Made by a program: the position numbers and the translations under genes. Positions 8,575 to 17,560 of a DNA stretch of 64,000 nt are shown here, piece after piece. Each line of letters starts with the position of its first letter. Within the stretch, counting starts at the first letter, position 1. Location of the stretch: positions 527,223 through 591,222 of the forward strand of contig NZ_JAIWOY010000002.1 of NCBI RefSeq assembly GCF_020216525.1, given 5' to 3'. Below the pieces are notes generated by a model. The model worked only from the letters and a program-made list of their open reading frames with translations. It ran no database searches and was not told the origin of the DNA. This DNA is from Nocardioides nematodiphilus. GTDB taxonomy: Bacteria > Actinomycetota > Actinomycetes > Propionibacteriales > Nocardioidaceae.

Positions 8575-10272
8575 CATCCGCTCCGGGGCGGTCACGCCGA
8601 GCAGGTCGAGGCCGTTGCGGATGACGGTGCGGGTGGCGTGCACCAGCACGAGACGCGCGAGGTTGGCCGGCGCGACCGGCTCGTCGCCCTGCGGCAGCAT
8701 GCGGCACTCCTTGGTGTCGTACCACTTGTTGAAGGTCGAGGCGGTGTCCTCGAGGTAGCGCGCGACACGATGCGGCTCGCGCAGCTCGGCGGAGCTGGCG
8801 ACCACGCGCGGGAAGTCGGCCAGGGCGCGCAGCAGGTCGCCGTCGCGGTCGTGCGCGAGCAGGCTCGGGTCGAAGGTGGCCAGGGCGTCGTCGAGCGTCA
8901 TGCCCAGGTCGGTCGCGTTGGCGATCATCCGGCACGTACGGGCGTGGGCGTACTGGACGTAGTAGACCGGATTGTCGTTCGAGGCCTTGGTGATCTCGGC
9001 GATGTCGAGCGTCAGCGGGCTGTCGGCCGGGTAGCGGGCCAGCGAGTAGCGCAGCGCGTCGACGCCAATCTCCTCGGCGAGCTCGTGCAGCGTGACGATG
9101 TTGCCGGCACGCTTGGAGAGCTTGACCTCGGCACCGTCGCGCATGATCTTCACCAGCTGGCCGATGAGCACGTCCAGCGTCTTCGCCGGGTCGTCGCCGA
9201 CGCAGGCGGCCATCGCCTTGAGGCGGCCGACGTAGCCGTGGTGGTCGGCGCCGAGCAGGTAGATGCAGTGGTCGAAGCCGCGGGCGCGCTTGTTGAGGTA
9301 GTAGGCGGTGTCGGAGGCGAAGTACGTCAGCTCGCCGTCGCTCTTGATGAGGACGCGGTCCTTGTCGTCACCGAAGTCGGTGGTCCGCATCCACAGCGCG
9401 CCGCCCTCCTCGTACACGTGGCCGAGGTCCTTGAGGCGCGCGAGCGTGTTCGGAACGCCACCGGTCTCCTGGCCCTCCTCGTGCAGGGACAGCTCGCTGA
9501 ACCACACGTCGAAGTGGGTGTTGAAGAACGCGAGCTGCTCCTGCTGCTCCCTGAGCTGGATCGCGTAGCCGACCTCGCGGACCGCGGCGAGGCGCTCGCC
9601 TTCGCCGTAACCCTCCGAGAGCTGGAAGATGCCCGGGCGGGCGGCCTCGACGGCCTTGGCCAGCTCGTCGATGTACGCACCGGCGTAGCCGTCCTCGGGC
9701 TTCTCCGCTCCGGTGGCCGAGGCGATGATCGAGCTGGCGAAGTGGTTCATCTGCACGCCGCGGTCGTTGATGTAGAACTCGCGGGTGACATCGGCGCCGG
9801 CGGCCGAGAGCACCCGGCCGATGGCGTCGCCGAGCACGGCCCAGCGGGTGTGGCCGAGGTGGAGCGGGCCGGTGGGGTTGGCCGAGATGAACTCGACGTT
9901 GATCTTCTGCCCCGCGAGCGTCTCGGTGTGGCCGTACGAGGAGCCGCCGGCGACGATGTCGGCCGCGAGGGCGCCCTGGGCGCCGGCCTCCACCGAGATG
10001 TTGAGGAAGCCCGGGCCGGCGATCTCGACGGCGGACACACCCGCCGAGGCGCGCAGCTTCTCGGCGATCAGCTCGGCGAGGGCGCGCGGATTCGTACCGG
10101 CCTTCTTGGCCAGCTGCATCGAGACGTTGGTGGCGTAGTCGCCGTGGCCCTTCTGGCGCGGGCGCTCCACCGTCACACTGGTCGGGACGCCGTCGGGAAG
10201 GCTCAGCGAGCCCTCCTCGGACAGGCTCGTCAGGACGTCGACGATCGTGGCGGAGAGCTGTTCGGGGGTCAC
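8572..10272 (-). CDS. argS: Arginyl-tRNA synthetase
   Basis: Class I aminoacyl-tRNA synthetase charging tRNA-Arg. 566 residues. N-terminal Add-1 domain (about 1-100), HIGH-type motif in PTGPLHLGHTRWA (about 130-142), KMSKS-type loop VKLSKRAGN (about 385), and the all-alpha anticodon-binding domain at the C-terminus ending NGLDLLGVTAPERM. GTG start. Divergent from the tRNA-Arg gene about 140 bp away. Confidence 0.97.
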   Translation of the reverse strand: MTPEQLSATIVDVLTSLSEEGSLSLPDGVPTSVTVERPRQKGHGDYATNVSMQLAKKAGTNPRALAELIAEKLRASAGVSAVEIAGPGFLNISVEAGAQGALAADIVAGGSSYGHTETLAGQKINVEFISANPTGPLHLGHTRWAVLGDAIGRVLSAAGADVTREFYINDRGVQMNHFASSIIASATGAEKPEDGYAGAYIDELAKAVEAARPGIFQLSEGYGEGERLAAVREVGYAIQLREQQEQLAFFNTHFDVWFSELSLHEEGQETGGVPNTLARLKDLGHVYEEGGALWMRTTDFGDDKDRVLIKSDGELTYFASDTAYYLNKRARGFDHCIYLLGADHHGYVGRLKAMAACVGDDPAKTLDVLIGQLVKIMRDGAEVKLSKRAGNIVTLHELAEEIGVDALRYSLARYPADSPLTLDIAEITKASNDNPVYYVQYAHARTCRMIANATDLGMTLDDALATFDPSLLAHDRDGDLLRALADFPRVVASSAELREPHRVARYLEDTASTFNKWYDTKECRMLPQGDEPVAPANLARLVLVHATRTVIRNGLDLLGVTAPERM

Positions 10273-10409
10273 CCGCCAAGCCTATCGGCGGACCCGCTGA
10301 TCCCCTGCACCGATAACCGGCCGTGGATCACGCTCACACCCGGCCGGGCCGGTTTCACCCTCCTCCCCCGGTGGCTGTAGGGTCTCCATCACACCGCTCG
10401 ACGGTGGAT

Positions 10410-10482
10410 GCCTTCGTAGCTCAGGGGATAGAGCACTGGTTTCCGGTACCAGGTGCCGCAGGTTCGAATCCTGCCGAAGGCG
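10410..10482 (+). tRNA. tRNA-Arg (anticodon CCG)
   Basis: 73-nt cloverleaf. The acceptor stem is GCCTTCG/CGAAGGC, the D-arm contains AGCTCAGGGGATAGAGC, the anticodon stem CTGGT/ACCAG encloses loop TTCCGGT (anticodon CCG), and the T-arm contains GGTTCGAATCC. CCA is not encoded. It reads CGG codons, abundant in this genome. Confidence 0.95.
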
Positions 10483-10490
10483 CGGCATGA

Positions 10491-10539
10491 GAACCGCCCC
10501 CGGAATTGGGTAATCACCCAGGCCGGCGGGCGGTTCTTT
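10491..10539 (+). terminator. Rho-independent terminator after tRNA-Arg
   Basis: GAACCGCCC (10491-10499) pairs with GGGCGGTTC (10528-10536), enclosing a smaller GGGTAATCACCC hairpin, and is followed by TTTC. It follows the tRNA by 8 bases. Confidence 0.8.
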
Positions 10540-10567
10540 CGCATGATCGGCCGACAATGGGTGGGCC

Positions 10568-11539
10568 ATGGGCACACGCGATCTCGCACACAGCATCGTC
10601 GAGAACGGCACCCTCCTGCTCGCCTCAGCCGACCCGGACGAGGCGGCCGATCTCGGGTCGAAGGCGCTGCGACCCCACCGGCTCGGGCTGCGCGGCGGGG
10701 CGCTCGACGCCCACCTCTGGCAGGTTCGGATCGGCGAGCAGTCCGCCACCCGGCTGGCGTACGGGACCGCGGTGGGCCTGCGCCCCGGGGACGCCGAGCC
10801 CGACGACTACCTCCTCAGCCTCCCGATCGCTGGTGAGGCCCTGGTCCGCCACCACGGCCGCGAGGCGCTGGGCACGCCGACACGGGCGGTGATCGTCGGG
10901 CCGGGCCGCGACTTCGGCTACGACCTCGACGCCGCCTGCGACCAGATCATCCTGCGACTCCCCCGCCAGCAGGTCGAGTCGGTCGCCTCGGCGCTGACCC
11001 GTACCACCGGCCCGGTGCTGTTCGACCTGGAGGTGACGGCGTCGGTCGGCGGCCTCTCCGCGATGATCGAGGCCGCGATCGACCTGACGGCGTCGGGCGT
11101 CGCCGAGGGCAGGCCGCATCTGCTGTGGCAGATGGAGCAGGTCATCGTGGAGTCGCTCATCCTGGGTCAGCCCAACAGCAGGTCCGCCCAGCTCCAGGCC
11201 GGACGCGACGCCACGGCCGCACGCCGGGTCCGTGCGGCGACGAGCTACATGCACGACCACCTGGCCGAGCCGCTCAGCATCGTCGCCGTCGCCTCCGCCT
11301 GCGGCGTGAGCGTCCGGAGCCTCCAGGAGGCCTTCCGCGGCGAGCTCGGCACGACGCCGGGCCAGTGGCTCAAGGCGGAGCGGATCCAGCGCGCACACGC
11401 GCTGCTGGGGTCCGGTGTCGCGCTGTCGGTCACCGAGGTCGCCTACTCCTGCGGCATCTTCCATCTCGGCGAGTTCGGCGCGGCCTTCAAGGAGCGATAC
11501 GGCGTGACGCCGTCCGCGCACCTGGCCGCACATCGCTGA
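10568..11539 (+). CDS. AraC-family transcriptional regulator
   Basis: 323 residues. The N-terminal 190 residues look like the AraC-binding-like (cupin-type) sensing domain seen in NphR/CbdS-type activators, with GPGRDFGYDLDAACDQIILRL in its core. The C-terminal double helix-turn-helix (about 215-320) has LSIVAVASACGVSVRSLQEAF and VTEVAYSCGIFHLGEFGAAF, the two recognition helices. Ligand unknown. Next downstream, 131 bp away, is the SsgA-like gene with an 18-bp palindrome in the gap. No catabolic operon is adjacent, so the target is not evident. Confidence 0.88.
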   Translation: MGTRDLAHSIVENGTLLLASADPDEAADLGSKALRPHRLGLRGGALDAHLWQVRIGEQSATRLAYGTAVGLRPGDAEPDDYLLSLPIAGEALVRHHGREALGTPTRAVIVGPGRDFGYDLDAACDQIILRLPRQQVESVASALTRTTGPVLFDLEVTASVGGLSAMIEAAIDLTASGVAEGRPHLLWQMEQVIVESLILGQPNSRSAQLQAGRDATAARRVRAATSYMHDHLAEPLSIVAVASACGVSVRSLQEAFRGELGTTPGQWLKAERIQRAHALLGSGVALSVTEVAYSCGIFHLGEFGAAFKERYGVTPSAHLAAHR

Positions 11540-11628
11540 GCGCTCCTCGGCCGCACTCTGCGCCTTTCCGATAGCCAACGTGCGCGTTCGCGATATCGGT
11601 GAGCGTCCGCGGCTCTCACACTCGCATA

Positions 11629-11646
11629 TCTGACCATATGGTCAGA
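11629..11646. promoter_or_regulatory. 18-bp perfect palindrome upstream of ssgA-like gene
   Basis: TCTGACCATATGGTCAGA is perfectly self-complementary and ends 24 bp before the start codon. The TGACCATATGGTCA core resembles operators of dimeric GntR- or TetR-type repressors, not the half-site pattern expected for AraC proteins. The cognate regulator is unknown. Confidence 0.7.
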
Positions 11647-11670
11647 CCGAGTGGATAGAAAGAAAATCCG

Positions 11671-12135
11671 ATGAGCGCCAGCTTCGATCCCCGCAGCCCT
11701 GCTGAGGCCCGCCCCATGGTCCTCGCCGAGATGGCACTGCGGTGCTACGACGAACGGGGCCACAGCGCGGAGGTGATCCTGGGATTCGCCTACGGCGCCG
11801 AGGACCCGTACGCGGTCGCGATCACGTTCGCCCTCGCAGCGGGCGACGGCGACACCTTCGCGACCTGGCTGGTCGGCCGCCCACTGCTGCGTGCCGGCAT
11901 GTCCGCCCCGTCCGGCGACGGGGACGTCCGGATCTATCCCAGCATCGACGAGGACGGCCGGGCGATCACCGTCCTCGAGTTCGTCGCCCCCGGCGGCTTC
12001 GCCAGCGTGCACGCCGACACCGACCTGCTGCGCGGGTTCGTCGACCGCACGACCGATGTGGTGCCGTTCGGCTCGGAGAGCGATCACATCGACCTCGAGG
12101 CGCTGGTCGCGGACCTGCTCCCCGACGGCGCCTGA
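11671..12135 (+). CDS. SsgA-like cell division/sporulation regulator family protein
   Basis: 154 residues. Matches the SsgA-like protein family: DPYAVAITF (about 50-58), FATWLVGRPLLRAGM then GDGDVRIYPS (about 72-100), and the C-terminal DLLRGFVDRTTDVVPFGSE..HIDLEALVADLL. In Streptomyces these proteins guide FtsZ placement and septal peptidoglycan during sporulation. An extra 20-residue N-terminal segment precedes the family core. The ribosome-binding site is weak (AGAAAG). The role in this presumably non-sporulating organism is not evident. Confidence 0.85.
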   Translation: MSASFDPRSPAEARPMVLAEMALRCYDERGHSAEVILGFAYGAEDPYAVAITFALAAGDGDTFATWLVGRPLLRAGMSAPSGDGDVRIYPSIDEDGRAITVLEFVAPGGFASVHADTDLLRGFVDRTTDVVPFGSESDHIDLEALVADLLPDGA

Positions 12136-12151
12136 GCGGACTACGCCGGTC

Positions 12152-14362
12152 TCAGACCCCGACGACCTGACCGAGCCGGGGCTCCGGCGCGGGGCGGCCG
12201 AAGAGATAGCCCTGACCGACCAGCCAGCCGTGCTCGAGCAGGACCTCGCGCTGGGCCTCGGTCTCGACACCCTCGGCGACCGAGGAGAGCTCGAGGCTCG
12301 TCGCCAGGCTCCCGATCGCCTGGACCAGGACGGTCGAGGTGTCGCGGACCCCGCGGACCTCGCTGACGAACGAGCGGTCCAGCTTTAGCCCACTCACCGG
12401 CAGGTCGCGCAACACCGAGATGGAGGAGAACCCGGTGCCGAAGTCGTCGAGCAGGATCGAGATGCCGTCTGCGCGCAGCCGGTGAAGGTCCTCGACCACC
12501 TCGACCGCCACGTCGAGGACAGCCGTCTCGGTGACCTCGATCGCGATCCGGCGCGGGTCGACGCCGAACGCCTCGATCGCGTCCATCAGCGCCGCCGCCC
12601 AGCCGGACTGGCGCAGCTGGACCGGTGAGACGTTGACGCTCACGTAGCCGGGCAGGGGCGTCTCAGCGAGCATCGCGAGCACCTGGTCCTGCACCTGGCG
12701 CCCGATCTCACTGATCAGGCCGCTCGCCTCGGCCACGCCGATGAAGTCGCCGGGCATCACCACGCCGCGGACGGGGTGGTGCCAGCGCACCAGCGCCTCG
12801 TGTCCGATGACGCGCGCGTCACGCAGGTCGACGATCGGCTGGTAGTACGCGACGAACTCGCCACGGCGTACGCCATCCCGGATCTCGGCCTCGAGCGTCA
12901 TCCGCTCGAGCGCCCGGGCGCGCAGCTCGTCGTCGAAGAAGTGCCAGCGGTCGCGACCGCCGGCCTTGGCCTCGAAGAGCGCGGCGTCGGCGTCGCGCAG
13001 CAGGCTCTGAGCGGTCGCCTCGGGGCCGGCCAGCGCGATGCCGATCGAGACCGAGGAGTGGATGCTCTGCTCCCCCAGGGTGAGGTCGGGTGCGAGCGCG
13101 GCCTGGATCCACTCGGCGGTCCGCTCCACCTCGAGATGGTCGCGGACGGCGGGCATCACGACCACGAACTCGTCGCCACCGAAGCGCCCGACGTGCTCGG
13201 TCGGCCCCAGGGCGGCGGCGAGCCGCTCGGCGACCCGGGCCAGCACGACGTCGCCGGCGCCGTGACCCAGCGAGTCGTTGACGACCTTGAAGTTGTCCAG
13301 GTCGATGAAGAGGACGGCGACGGTCCGCGCGTCGTCGCGGATCCGCTCGACCGCGCGCTCGAGGATCGCCACGATGGAGGCGCGGTTGCGCAGACCGGTG
13401 AGCTGATCGTGGAACGCCCGGTAGGCCAGCTCCTCGCGGGCCTCGTGCTCGGCGGTGATGTCGCGCAGGCCGACGATCGCGCCGCCCCCACCGGGCCCGA
13501 GGGCCGGGGTCACGGTCACGCGCGGATCCATCCAGCGGTACGCGCCGTCGGCATGCAGGTAGCGCACCGGCGGCATCTCCCCCGCGCTCGACGCACCGCG
13601 CAGGGCGGCACCCAGCGTCGGCTGGTCGTCGGGGTGGACCAGCAGGTGGCACGCGGTACCCAACAGGGCGGCCGGCTCGTAGCCGAGCACCGCCGTGACC
13701 GACGGCGAGACCCACGTGATCCGGCCGTCGTGGTCGGACTGGTAGATCACGTCGGTGGCGTTCTCGGCGAGCATCCGGAAGCGCGCCTGGTCGCGCAGGC
13801 GCCCGAGGCCGTACCCGAACTGCTCGGCGAGGCGCCCGAGCAGGCTCTGGGCCGAGGCGTCGAACTCGTCGCGGGTGCGGCCGTAGACCGTCAGGGCGCC
13901 GTCGAGCTGACCCTCGCAGTAGATGGGCAGCGAGATCGCCGAGATCATGTCGGAGGCGAGCGCCCGGCTGTGCCACGGTGCCATGGCCGAGGCACCCTGC
14001 AGGTCGGGTTGCACATGCACCGCGCCGGTGCGCAGGCACACCCCGGTGGGGCCGTTGCCGTACGGACCCTCGGCGACGGTGATCCGGATGCCGTCGAGGT
14101 AGGCCTTGGCGCCGCCGGCCGCGGCGACCGGGCTGACGGTGCCCTCCTCGTCGTTGCCGGCCCGGCCGTACCAGGCGAAGCGGTAGCCGCCGGTGTCGAC
14201 GACGGTCGCGCACATGGTGGCGATCAGGTCGGCCTCGTCACGCGCCTTGAGCAGGACGTCCGTGCCCGCGGAGAGGGTCTTGAGGGCGCGGTCACGCACC
14301 GCCTGCTCGCCCACCCGGGCGCGCAGGCGCGCACCGAGTCGCCCCCCAGCCGCACTCCCCAC
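12152..14362 (-). CDS. GAF-PAS-GGDEF-EAL cyclic di-GMP enzyme
   Basis: 736 residues, no membrane segment. Order: GAF domain (about 20-200), PAS (about 205-325, ending at AIVGLRDITAEHE), GGDEF diguanylate cyclase (about 340-475, intact FGGDEFVVV) and EAL phosphodiesterase (about 495-725, HEALVRW, NVSPVQL, LDDFGTGFSS, LKLDRSFV). Both catalytic signatures look intact, so it may make and break c-di-GMP, with GAF and PAS as sensors. Start: GTG at 14362 has GGAGG about 10 bases upstream; the frame extends to a TTG at 14440 without a clear ribosome-binding site. It is convergent with the SsgA-like gene, 16 bp apart. Confidence 0.92.
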   Translation of the reverse strand: MGSAAGGRLGARLRARVGEQAVRDRALKTLSAGTDVLLKARDEADLIATMCATVVDTGGYRFAWYGRAGNDEEGTVSPVAAAGGAKAYLDGIRITVAEGPYGNGPTGVCLRTGAVHVQPDLQGASAMAPWHSRALASDMISAISLPIYCEGQLDGALTVYGRTRDEFDASAQSLLGRLAEQFGYGLGRLRDQARFRMLAENATDVIYQSDHDGRITWVSPSVTAVLGYEPAALLGTACHLLVHPDDQPTLGAALRGASSAGEMPPVRYLHADGAYRWMDPRVTVTPALGPGGGGAIVGLRDITAEHEAREELAYRAFHDQLTGLRNRASIVAILERAVERIRDDARTVAVLFIDLDNFKVVNDSLGHGAGDVVLARVAERLAAALGPTEHVGRFGGDEFVVVMPAVRDHLEVERTAEWIQAALAPDLTLGEQSIHSSVSIGIALAGPEATAQSLLRDADAALFEAKAGGRDRWHFFDDELRARALERMTLEAEIRDGVRRGEFVAYYQPIVDLRDARVIGHEALVRWHHPVRGVVMPGDFIGVAEASGLISEIGRQVQDQVLAMLAETPLPGYVSVNVSPVQLRQSGWAAALMDAIEAFGVDPRRIAIEVTETAVLDVAVEVVEDLHRLRADGISILLDDFGTGFSSISVLRDLPVSGLKLDRSFVSEVRGVRDTSTVLVQAIGSLATSLELSSVAEGVETEAQREVLLEHGWLVGQGYLFGRPAPEPRLGQVVGV

Positions 14363-14550
14363 CGGTATCCACCCTCCAGCACCGTCCAGGACGTCATCGT
14401 CGCTGCACCGTAGGGTCCGGCATCGGGCGGCCTGAGACAAGCGTCTTGGGGACTAGGTCCCGGATCGGCCGGGACCACGCGCCGGTTCCAAGGACCCGGT
14501 AGAACCGGTACTCACTGATAGCGTTTTCGCCGTCGGAGAGGAGTCTCGGG

Positions 14551-15072
14551 ATGACTGGCCACACGGTGATCGCCTTCCCAGTGCCGGAGCTGGATGGGTG
14601 GGTACGCGAGCGAACCGAGCACTACGACGCGTCGTTCGTGTCCACGGATCCGGGGTTCGTGCACGCCCACATCACGGTGCTCGGACCGTGGGTCTGCGAC
14701 CCGACGACCGTCGACCTGGACCGGGTCGCGGAGGTGGTCGACGAGATCGAGCCCTTCGACGTCACGCTCGGCGCGGTGCACGCCTTCCCTGACGGGCTGA
14801 TCCACCTGCGTCCGGTGCCGGAGGACCCGATCCGCGACCTGACGGCGCGCCTGTGGGAGGCCTTCCCCGAGCACCCGCCGTACGCCGGCGCCTACTCGGA
14901 CCCGACTCCGCACCTCACGCTCGACCAGACCGCGCCGACGATCACGCCCCACACGGTCAGCCAGCGCCTCGGCGAGACCCTGCCGCTGGCCGTCCGGCTC
15001 GACCGGCTCGACCTGCAGTGGTGGGCCAACGACGACTGCCGCCTGCTGCACTCCTGGAAGCTGGGCGCGTGA
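14551..15072 (+). CDS. 2'-5' RNA ligase-like 2H phosphoesterase
   Basis: 173 residues with the two HxT motifs of the 2H phosphoesterase superfamily: HAHIT (His40-Ile-Thr42) and TPHLT (about 115-119). Family members act on 2',3'-cyclic phosphates or 2'-5' linkages of RNA and small nucleotides; the substrate here is unknown. GGAGAGGAG lies upstream of the ATG. The stop codon overlaps the GTG start of cobU by 4 nt, so the two are translationally coupled. Confidence 0.85.
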   Translation: MTGHTVIAFPVPELDGWVRERTEHYDASFVSTDPGFVHAHITVLGPWVCDPTTVDLDRVAEVVDEIEPFDVTLGAVHAFPDGLIHLRPVPEDPIRDLTARLWEAFPEHPPYAGAYSDPTPHLTLDQTAPTITPHTVSQRLGETLPLAVRLDRLDLQWWANDDCRLLHSWKLGA

Positions 15073-15587
15073 AGGTCCTGGTCACCGGCGGAGTCCGCTC
15101 CGGGAAGTCGCGGCACGCCGAGTCGCTGCTCGCGGCCGCCGGAGCGGTCGCGTACGTGGCCCCCGGGCCGGTGTCCGACGACGCGGACTGGGCCGAGCGG
15201 ATCGCCGCCCATCGGGCCGCCCGTCCCGCATCGTGGACGACCCTGGAGACCCACGACCTCGCGACCGGGCTGGCGACCGAAGGTCCGGTGATCGTGGACT
15301 GCCTCGGAACCTGGCTCACCGCGCTCCTCGACGACCACGCGCTCTGGGAGGCCTCGACCGGCGAGGCGACCGGGCTGGTGCGCGCCGAGCTCGCGAAGGC
15401 CATCGAGACGCTGGCCGCCCGCACGGCCGACACGGTGCTGGTCACCAACGAGGTCGGCCTCGGCGTGGTGCCGTCCCACCGCTCGGGCCGGGTCTTCCGC
15501 GACCTGCTCGGCCTGGTCAACCAGGAGCTCGCCGCCGCCTGCGACGAGGTCCACCTCGTGATCGCCGGCCGCGTGCTCACGCTCTGA
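15069..15587 (+). CDS. cobU: Adenosylcobinamide kinase / adenosylcobinamide-phosphate guanylyltransferase
   Basis: 172 residues. Phosphorylates adenosylcobinamide and transfers GMP to it, in the nucleotide-loop assembly of coenzyme B12. Walker A GGVRSGKSRHAE (about 7-18), the DCLGTWLTALL segment, and NEVGLGVVPSHRSGRVFRD with conserved NEVG..VP and R-FRD. GTG start overlaps the upstream stop. Convergent with cobS. No cobT, cobC or corrin-ring genes are nearby, so this looks like a salvage and assembly locus. Confidence 0.95.
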   Translation: MKVLVTGGVRSGKSRHAESLLAAAGAVAYVAPGPVSDDADWAERIAAHRAARPASWTTLETHDLATGLATEGPVIVDCLGTWLTALLDDHALWEASTGEATGLVRAELAKAIETLAARTADTVLVTNEVGLGVVPSHRSGRVFRDLLGLVNQELAAACDEVHLVIAGRVLTL

Positions 15588-15594
15588 CCACGAG

Positions 15595-16374
15595 CTAGGA
15601 GAGCGCCACCAGGAGCGTGGCCAGCGCGAGCTCGACGGCCGCGCCGAAGACGTCACCCGTCACTCCCCCGAGCCGGCGGATCGCCCGCGCGATCACGATG
15701 ATCGTGACCGCGGCGGCGAGGGCGACGGCGAGCGGCCCGCGCCACCAGTCGATCTCCACCGACGGCACCAGCCAGGCGAGCGCCAGCGCGAGACCGCCCC
15801 AGATCGCCGCCGCGGCGAGCACCGGCACCGTCCCGGTGTACGTGTCCCCCAGCCCACCCGGGCGCGCCGACGGCACGCCGCGCGCGCAGCACAGCGCCAG
15901 GGCTGCGCGCGAGCCGCAGACGAGCAGCCCCGCGAGGAGGGCCCGCGCGACCGGGTCGGGTCCCGACAGGACTCCCGCCAGCCCGGAGGCCTGCAGGCCG
16001 ATCACGAGCACGATCGCCACGACGCCCGCCGGGCCCGATGTGCCGGTCTTCATCACGGCCAGCGCGCGCTCGCGGTCGTAGGAGGCGGCCAGACCGTCGA
16101 CGGTGTCGGCGAGGCCGTCGACGTGGAAGGCGCGATTGCCGAGCACGAGCGCGCCGATGGCCAGCAGGGCCGCGGTCAGCGGGGTCAGCCCCGAGCGGGC
16201 GCCCGCGACGTACCCGATGACCGCGACGAGGAGCCCGAGCGGGACGACCGCCAGCGGGGCCAGCACCATGGCCAGTCCGGCGCGGCGCCGGTCGACGGTC
16301 ACGGGCGGGCGTACGGGCACCGCGGTCAGGGTGCCGACCGCCAGTCGCCAGGCGTCGCGGAGTACAGGTGTCAT
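15595..16374 (-). CDS. cobS: Adenosylcobinamide-GDP ribazoletransferase (cobalamin synthase)
   Basis: 259 residues, multi-pass membrane protein that joins adenosylcobinamide-GDP to alpha-ribazole, the last step of cobalamin assembly. Conserved FHVDGLADTVDGLAAS (about 84-99) with the Asp-rich metal site, then MKTGTSGPAGVVAIVL. Five to seven hydrophobic segments. Tail-to-tail with cobU, with 7 bp between. Such a convergent split is unusual, as cobU, cobS and cobT often form one operon. Confidence 0.95.
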   Translation of the reverse strand: MTPVLRDAWRLAVGTLTAVPVRPPVTVDRRRAGLAMVLAPLAVVPLGLLVAVIGYVAGARSGLTPLTAALLAIGALVLGNRAFHVDGLADTVDGLAASYDRERALAVMKTGTSGPAGVVAIVLVIGLQASGLAGVLSGPDPVARALLAGLLVCGSRAALALCCARGVPSARPGGLGDTYTGTVPVLAAAAIWGGLALALAWLVPSVEIDWWRGPLAVALAAAVTIIVIARAIRRLGGVTGDVFGAAVELALATLLVALS

Positions 16375-16417
16375 CGGACCGCGACCCTATCGATCCGGCT
16401 CGCCCCTTCCCAGAAAG

Positions 16418-16431
16418 TAGAACCTGTTCTA
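16418..16431. promoter_or_regulatory. KstR-type operator
   Basis: TAGAACCTGTTCTA is a perfect inverted repeat fitting TNNAACNNGTTNNA, the motif bound by KstR, the TetR-family repressor of steroid and lipid catabolism in Actinobacteria. It ends 10 bp before the reductase start codon, consistent with repression of a leaderless or nearly leaderless transcript. No kstR gene lies in this window. Confidence 0.6.
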
Positions 16432-16441
16432 GCGTTCGGGC

Positions 16442-17560
16442 ATGACGCAGGTGACACCAGCGCGCCCGCTCCGGGTCGCGGTCTGGTCGACGGGCACCGT
16501 CGGCCGGCACGCGATCGCGGGCGTCGACGCCCATCCGGATCTCGACCTGGTCGCCGTCTGGACCTCGACGCCGGAGAAGGACAACGTCGACGCCGGCCGC
16601 CTCGCCGGCCTGAGTCGCGACCTCGGCGTCCTCGCGACGACCGACCGCGACGCGGTGCTCGCGTCGAAGCCCGACTGCATCGTCCACGCCGCGATGACCG
16701 ACGACCGCGTCTTCGAGGCGATCGAGGACCTGACGTCCTTCCTGCGCGCCGGGATCGACGTCGTCTCCTCGGGACCGGTCGTGCTCGTCCATCCGCGCGG
16801 CACGCTGCCGGACGCGATGATCGACGCGATCGAGGAGGCCGGCCGCACCGGTGGCGCGAGCCTGCACGTCAACGGGATCGACCCCGGCTTCGCCAACGAC
16901 GTGCTGCCCCTGGTGCTGAGCAGCCTCTCGCAGCGGATCGACACGGTGCGGGTCAGCGAGATCGCCGACTACTCCACCTACTACCAGCCCGTCGTGATGC
17001 GGGAGATCTTCGGCTTCGGCCAGCCGATGGACGCCCGGCCCATGCTGTGGGAGCCGGGCGTGCTGGGGATGGCCTGGGGCCCGGTCGTGCGACTGCTCGC
17101 CGCGGGCCTCGGCGTCAGCCTCGACGAGCCCCTCGTCGAGAGGGTCGAGCGGCGCCCCGCGCCGCGCGACATCAGCACCGCATCGGTCGAGATCGCGGCC
17201 GGGACCATGGCCTCGGTGCGCTTCCGGGTCGTCGGCACCGTCGACGGCGTGCCGCGGATCGTGCTCGAGCACGTCACCCGGACCGCCCCCGACCTCGAGC
17301 CGGACTGGCCGACACCACTGGCCGGCGACGGCTGCTACCGGATCGAGATCACCGGCGAGCCGCGGATGTCGATGGAGCTGAGCCACCACGGTGAGCACGG
17401 GGACCACAACGTCTCCGGGATGGTCGTCACCGCACAGCGCCTGATCAACGCCGTCCCGGCCGTGGTCGCCGCCGCCCCGGGGCTGGTCTCGCCGCTCGAC
17501 CTGCCCCTGATCACCGGCCGCGGCCTGGTCGCGACCACTCCCGGAGGAGTCACCCCATGA
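16442..17560 (+). CDS. NAD(P)-binding oxidoreductase, dihydrodipicolinate reductase/amine dehydrogenase-like
   Basis: 372 residues. N-terminal Rossmann fold [15 protein letters not shown] (about 10-24), a dihydrodipicolinate-reductase-like middle with [14 protein letters not shown], and a C-terminal alpha/beta domain. The family is usually annotated as NAD(P)H-dependent amine dehydrogenase or DapB-like, and its members are often found in steroid and aromatic catabolic regulons. There is no clear Shine-Dalgarno, so it may be leaderless. The ATGA overlap with the next SDR gene makes a two-gene operon under the KstR-like site. Confidence 0.75.
   Translation: MTQVTPARPLRVAVWSTGTVGRHAIAGVDAHPDLDLVAVWTSTPEKDNVDAGRLAGLSRDLGVLATTDRDAVLASKPDCIVHAAMTDDRVFEAIEDLTSFLRAGIDVVSSGPVVLVHPRGTLPDAMIDAIEEAGRTGGASLHVNGIDPGFANDVLPLVLSSLSQRIDTVRVSEIADYSTYYQPVVMREIFGFGQPMDARPMLWEPGVLGMAWGPVVRLLAAGLGVSLDEPLVERVERRPAPRDISTASVEIAAGTMASVRFRVVGTVDGVPRIVLEHVTRTAPDLEPDWPTPLAGDGCYRIEITGEPRMSMELSHHGEHGDHNVSGMVVTAQRLINAVPAVVAAAPGLVSPLDLPLITGRGLVATTPGGVTP

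Noticed and set aside
8437..10380. Long open frame opposite argS
   Set aside because: Antisense shadow of argS; composition dominated by Val/Gly/Arg/Glu as expected for antisense of GC-rich codons.
15588..16441. Cobalamin riboswitch near cobU or cobS
   Set aside because: No B12-box-like sequence was seen upstream of either gene; the spacers are too short and lack the expected elements.
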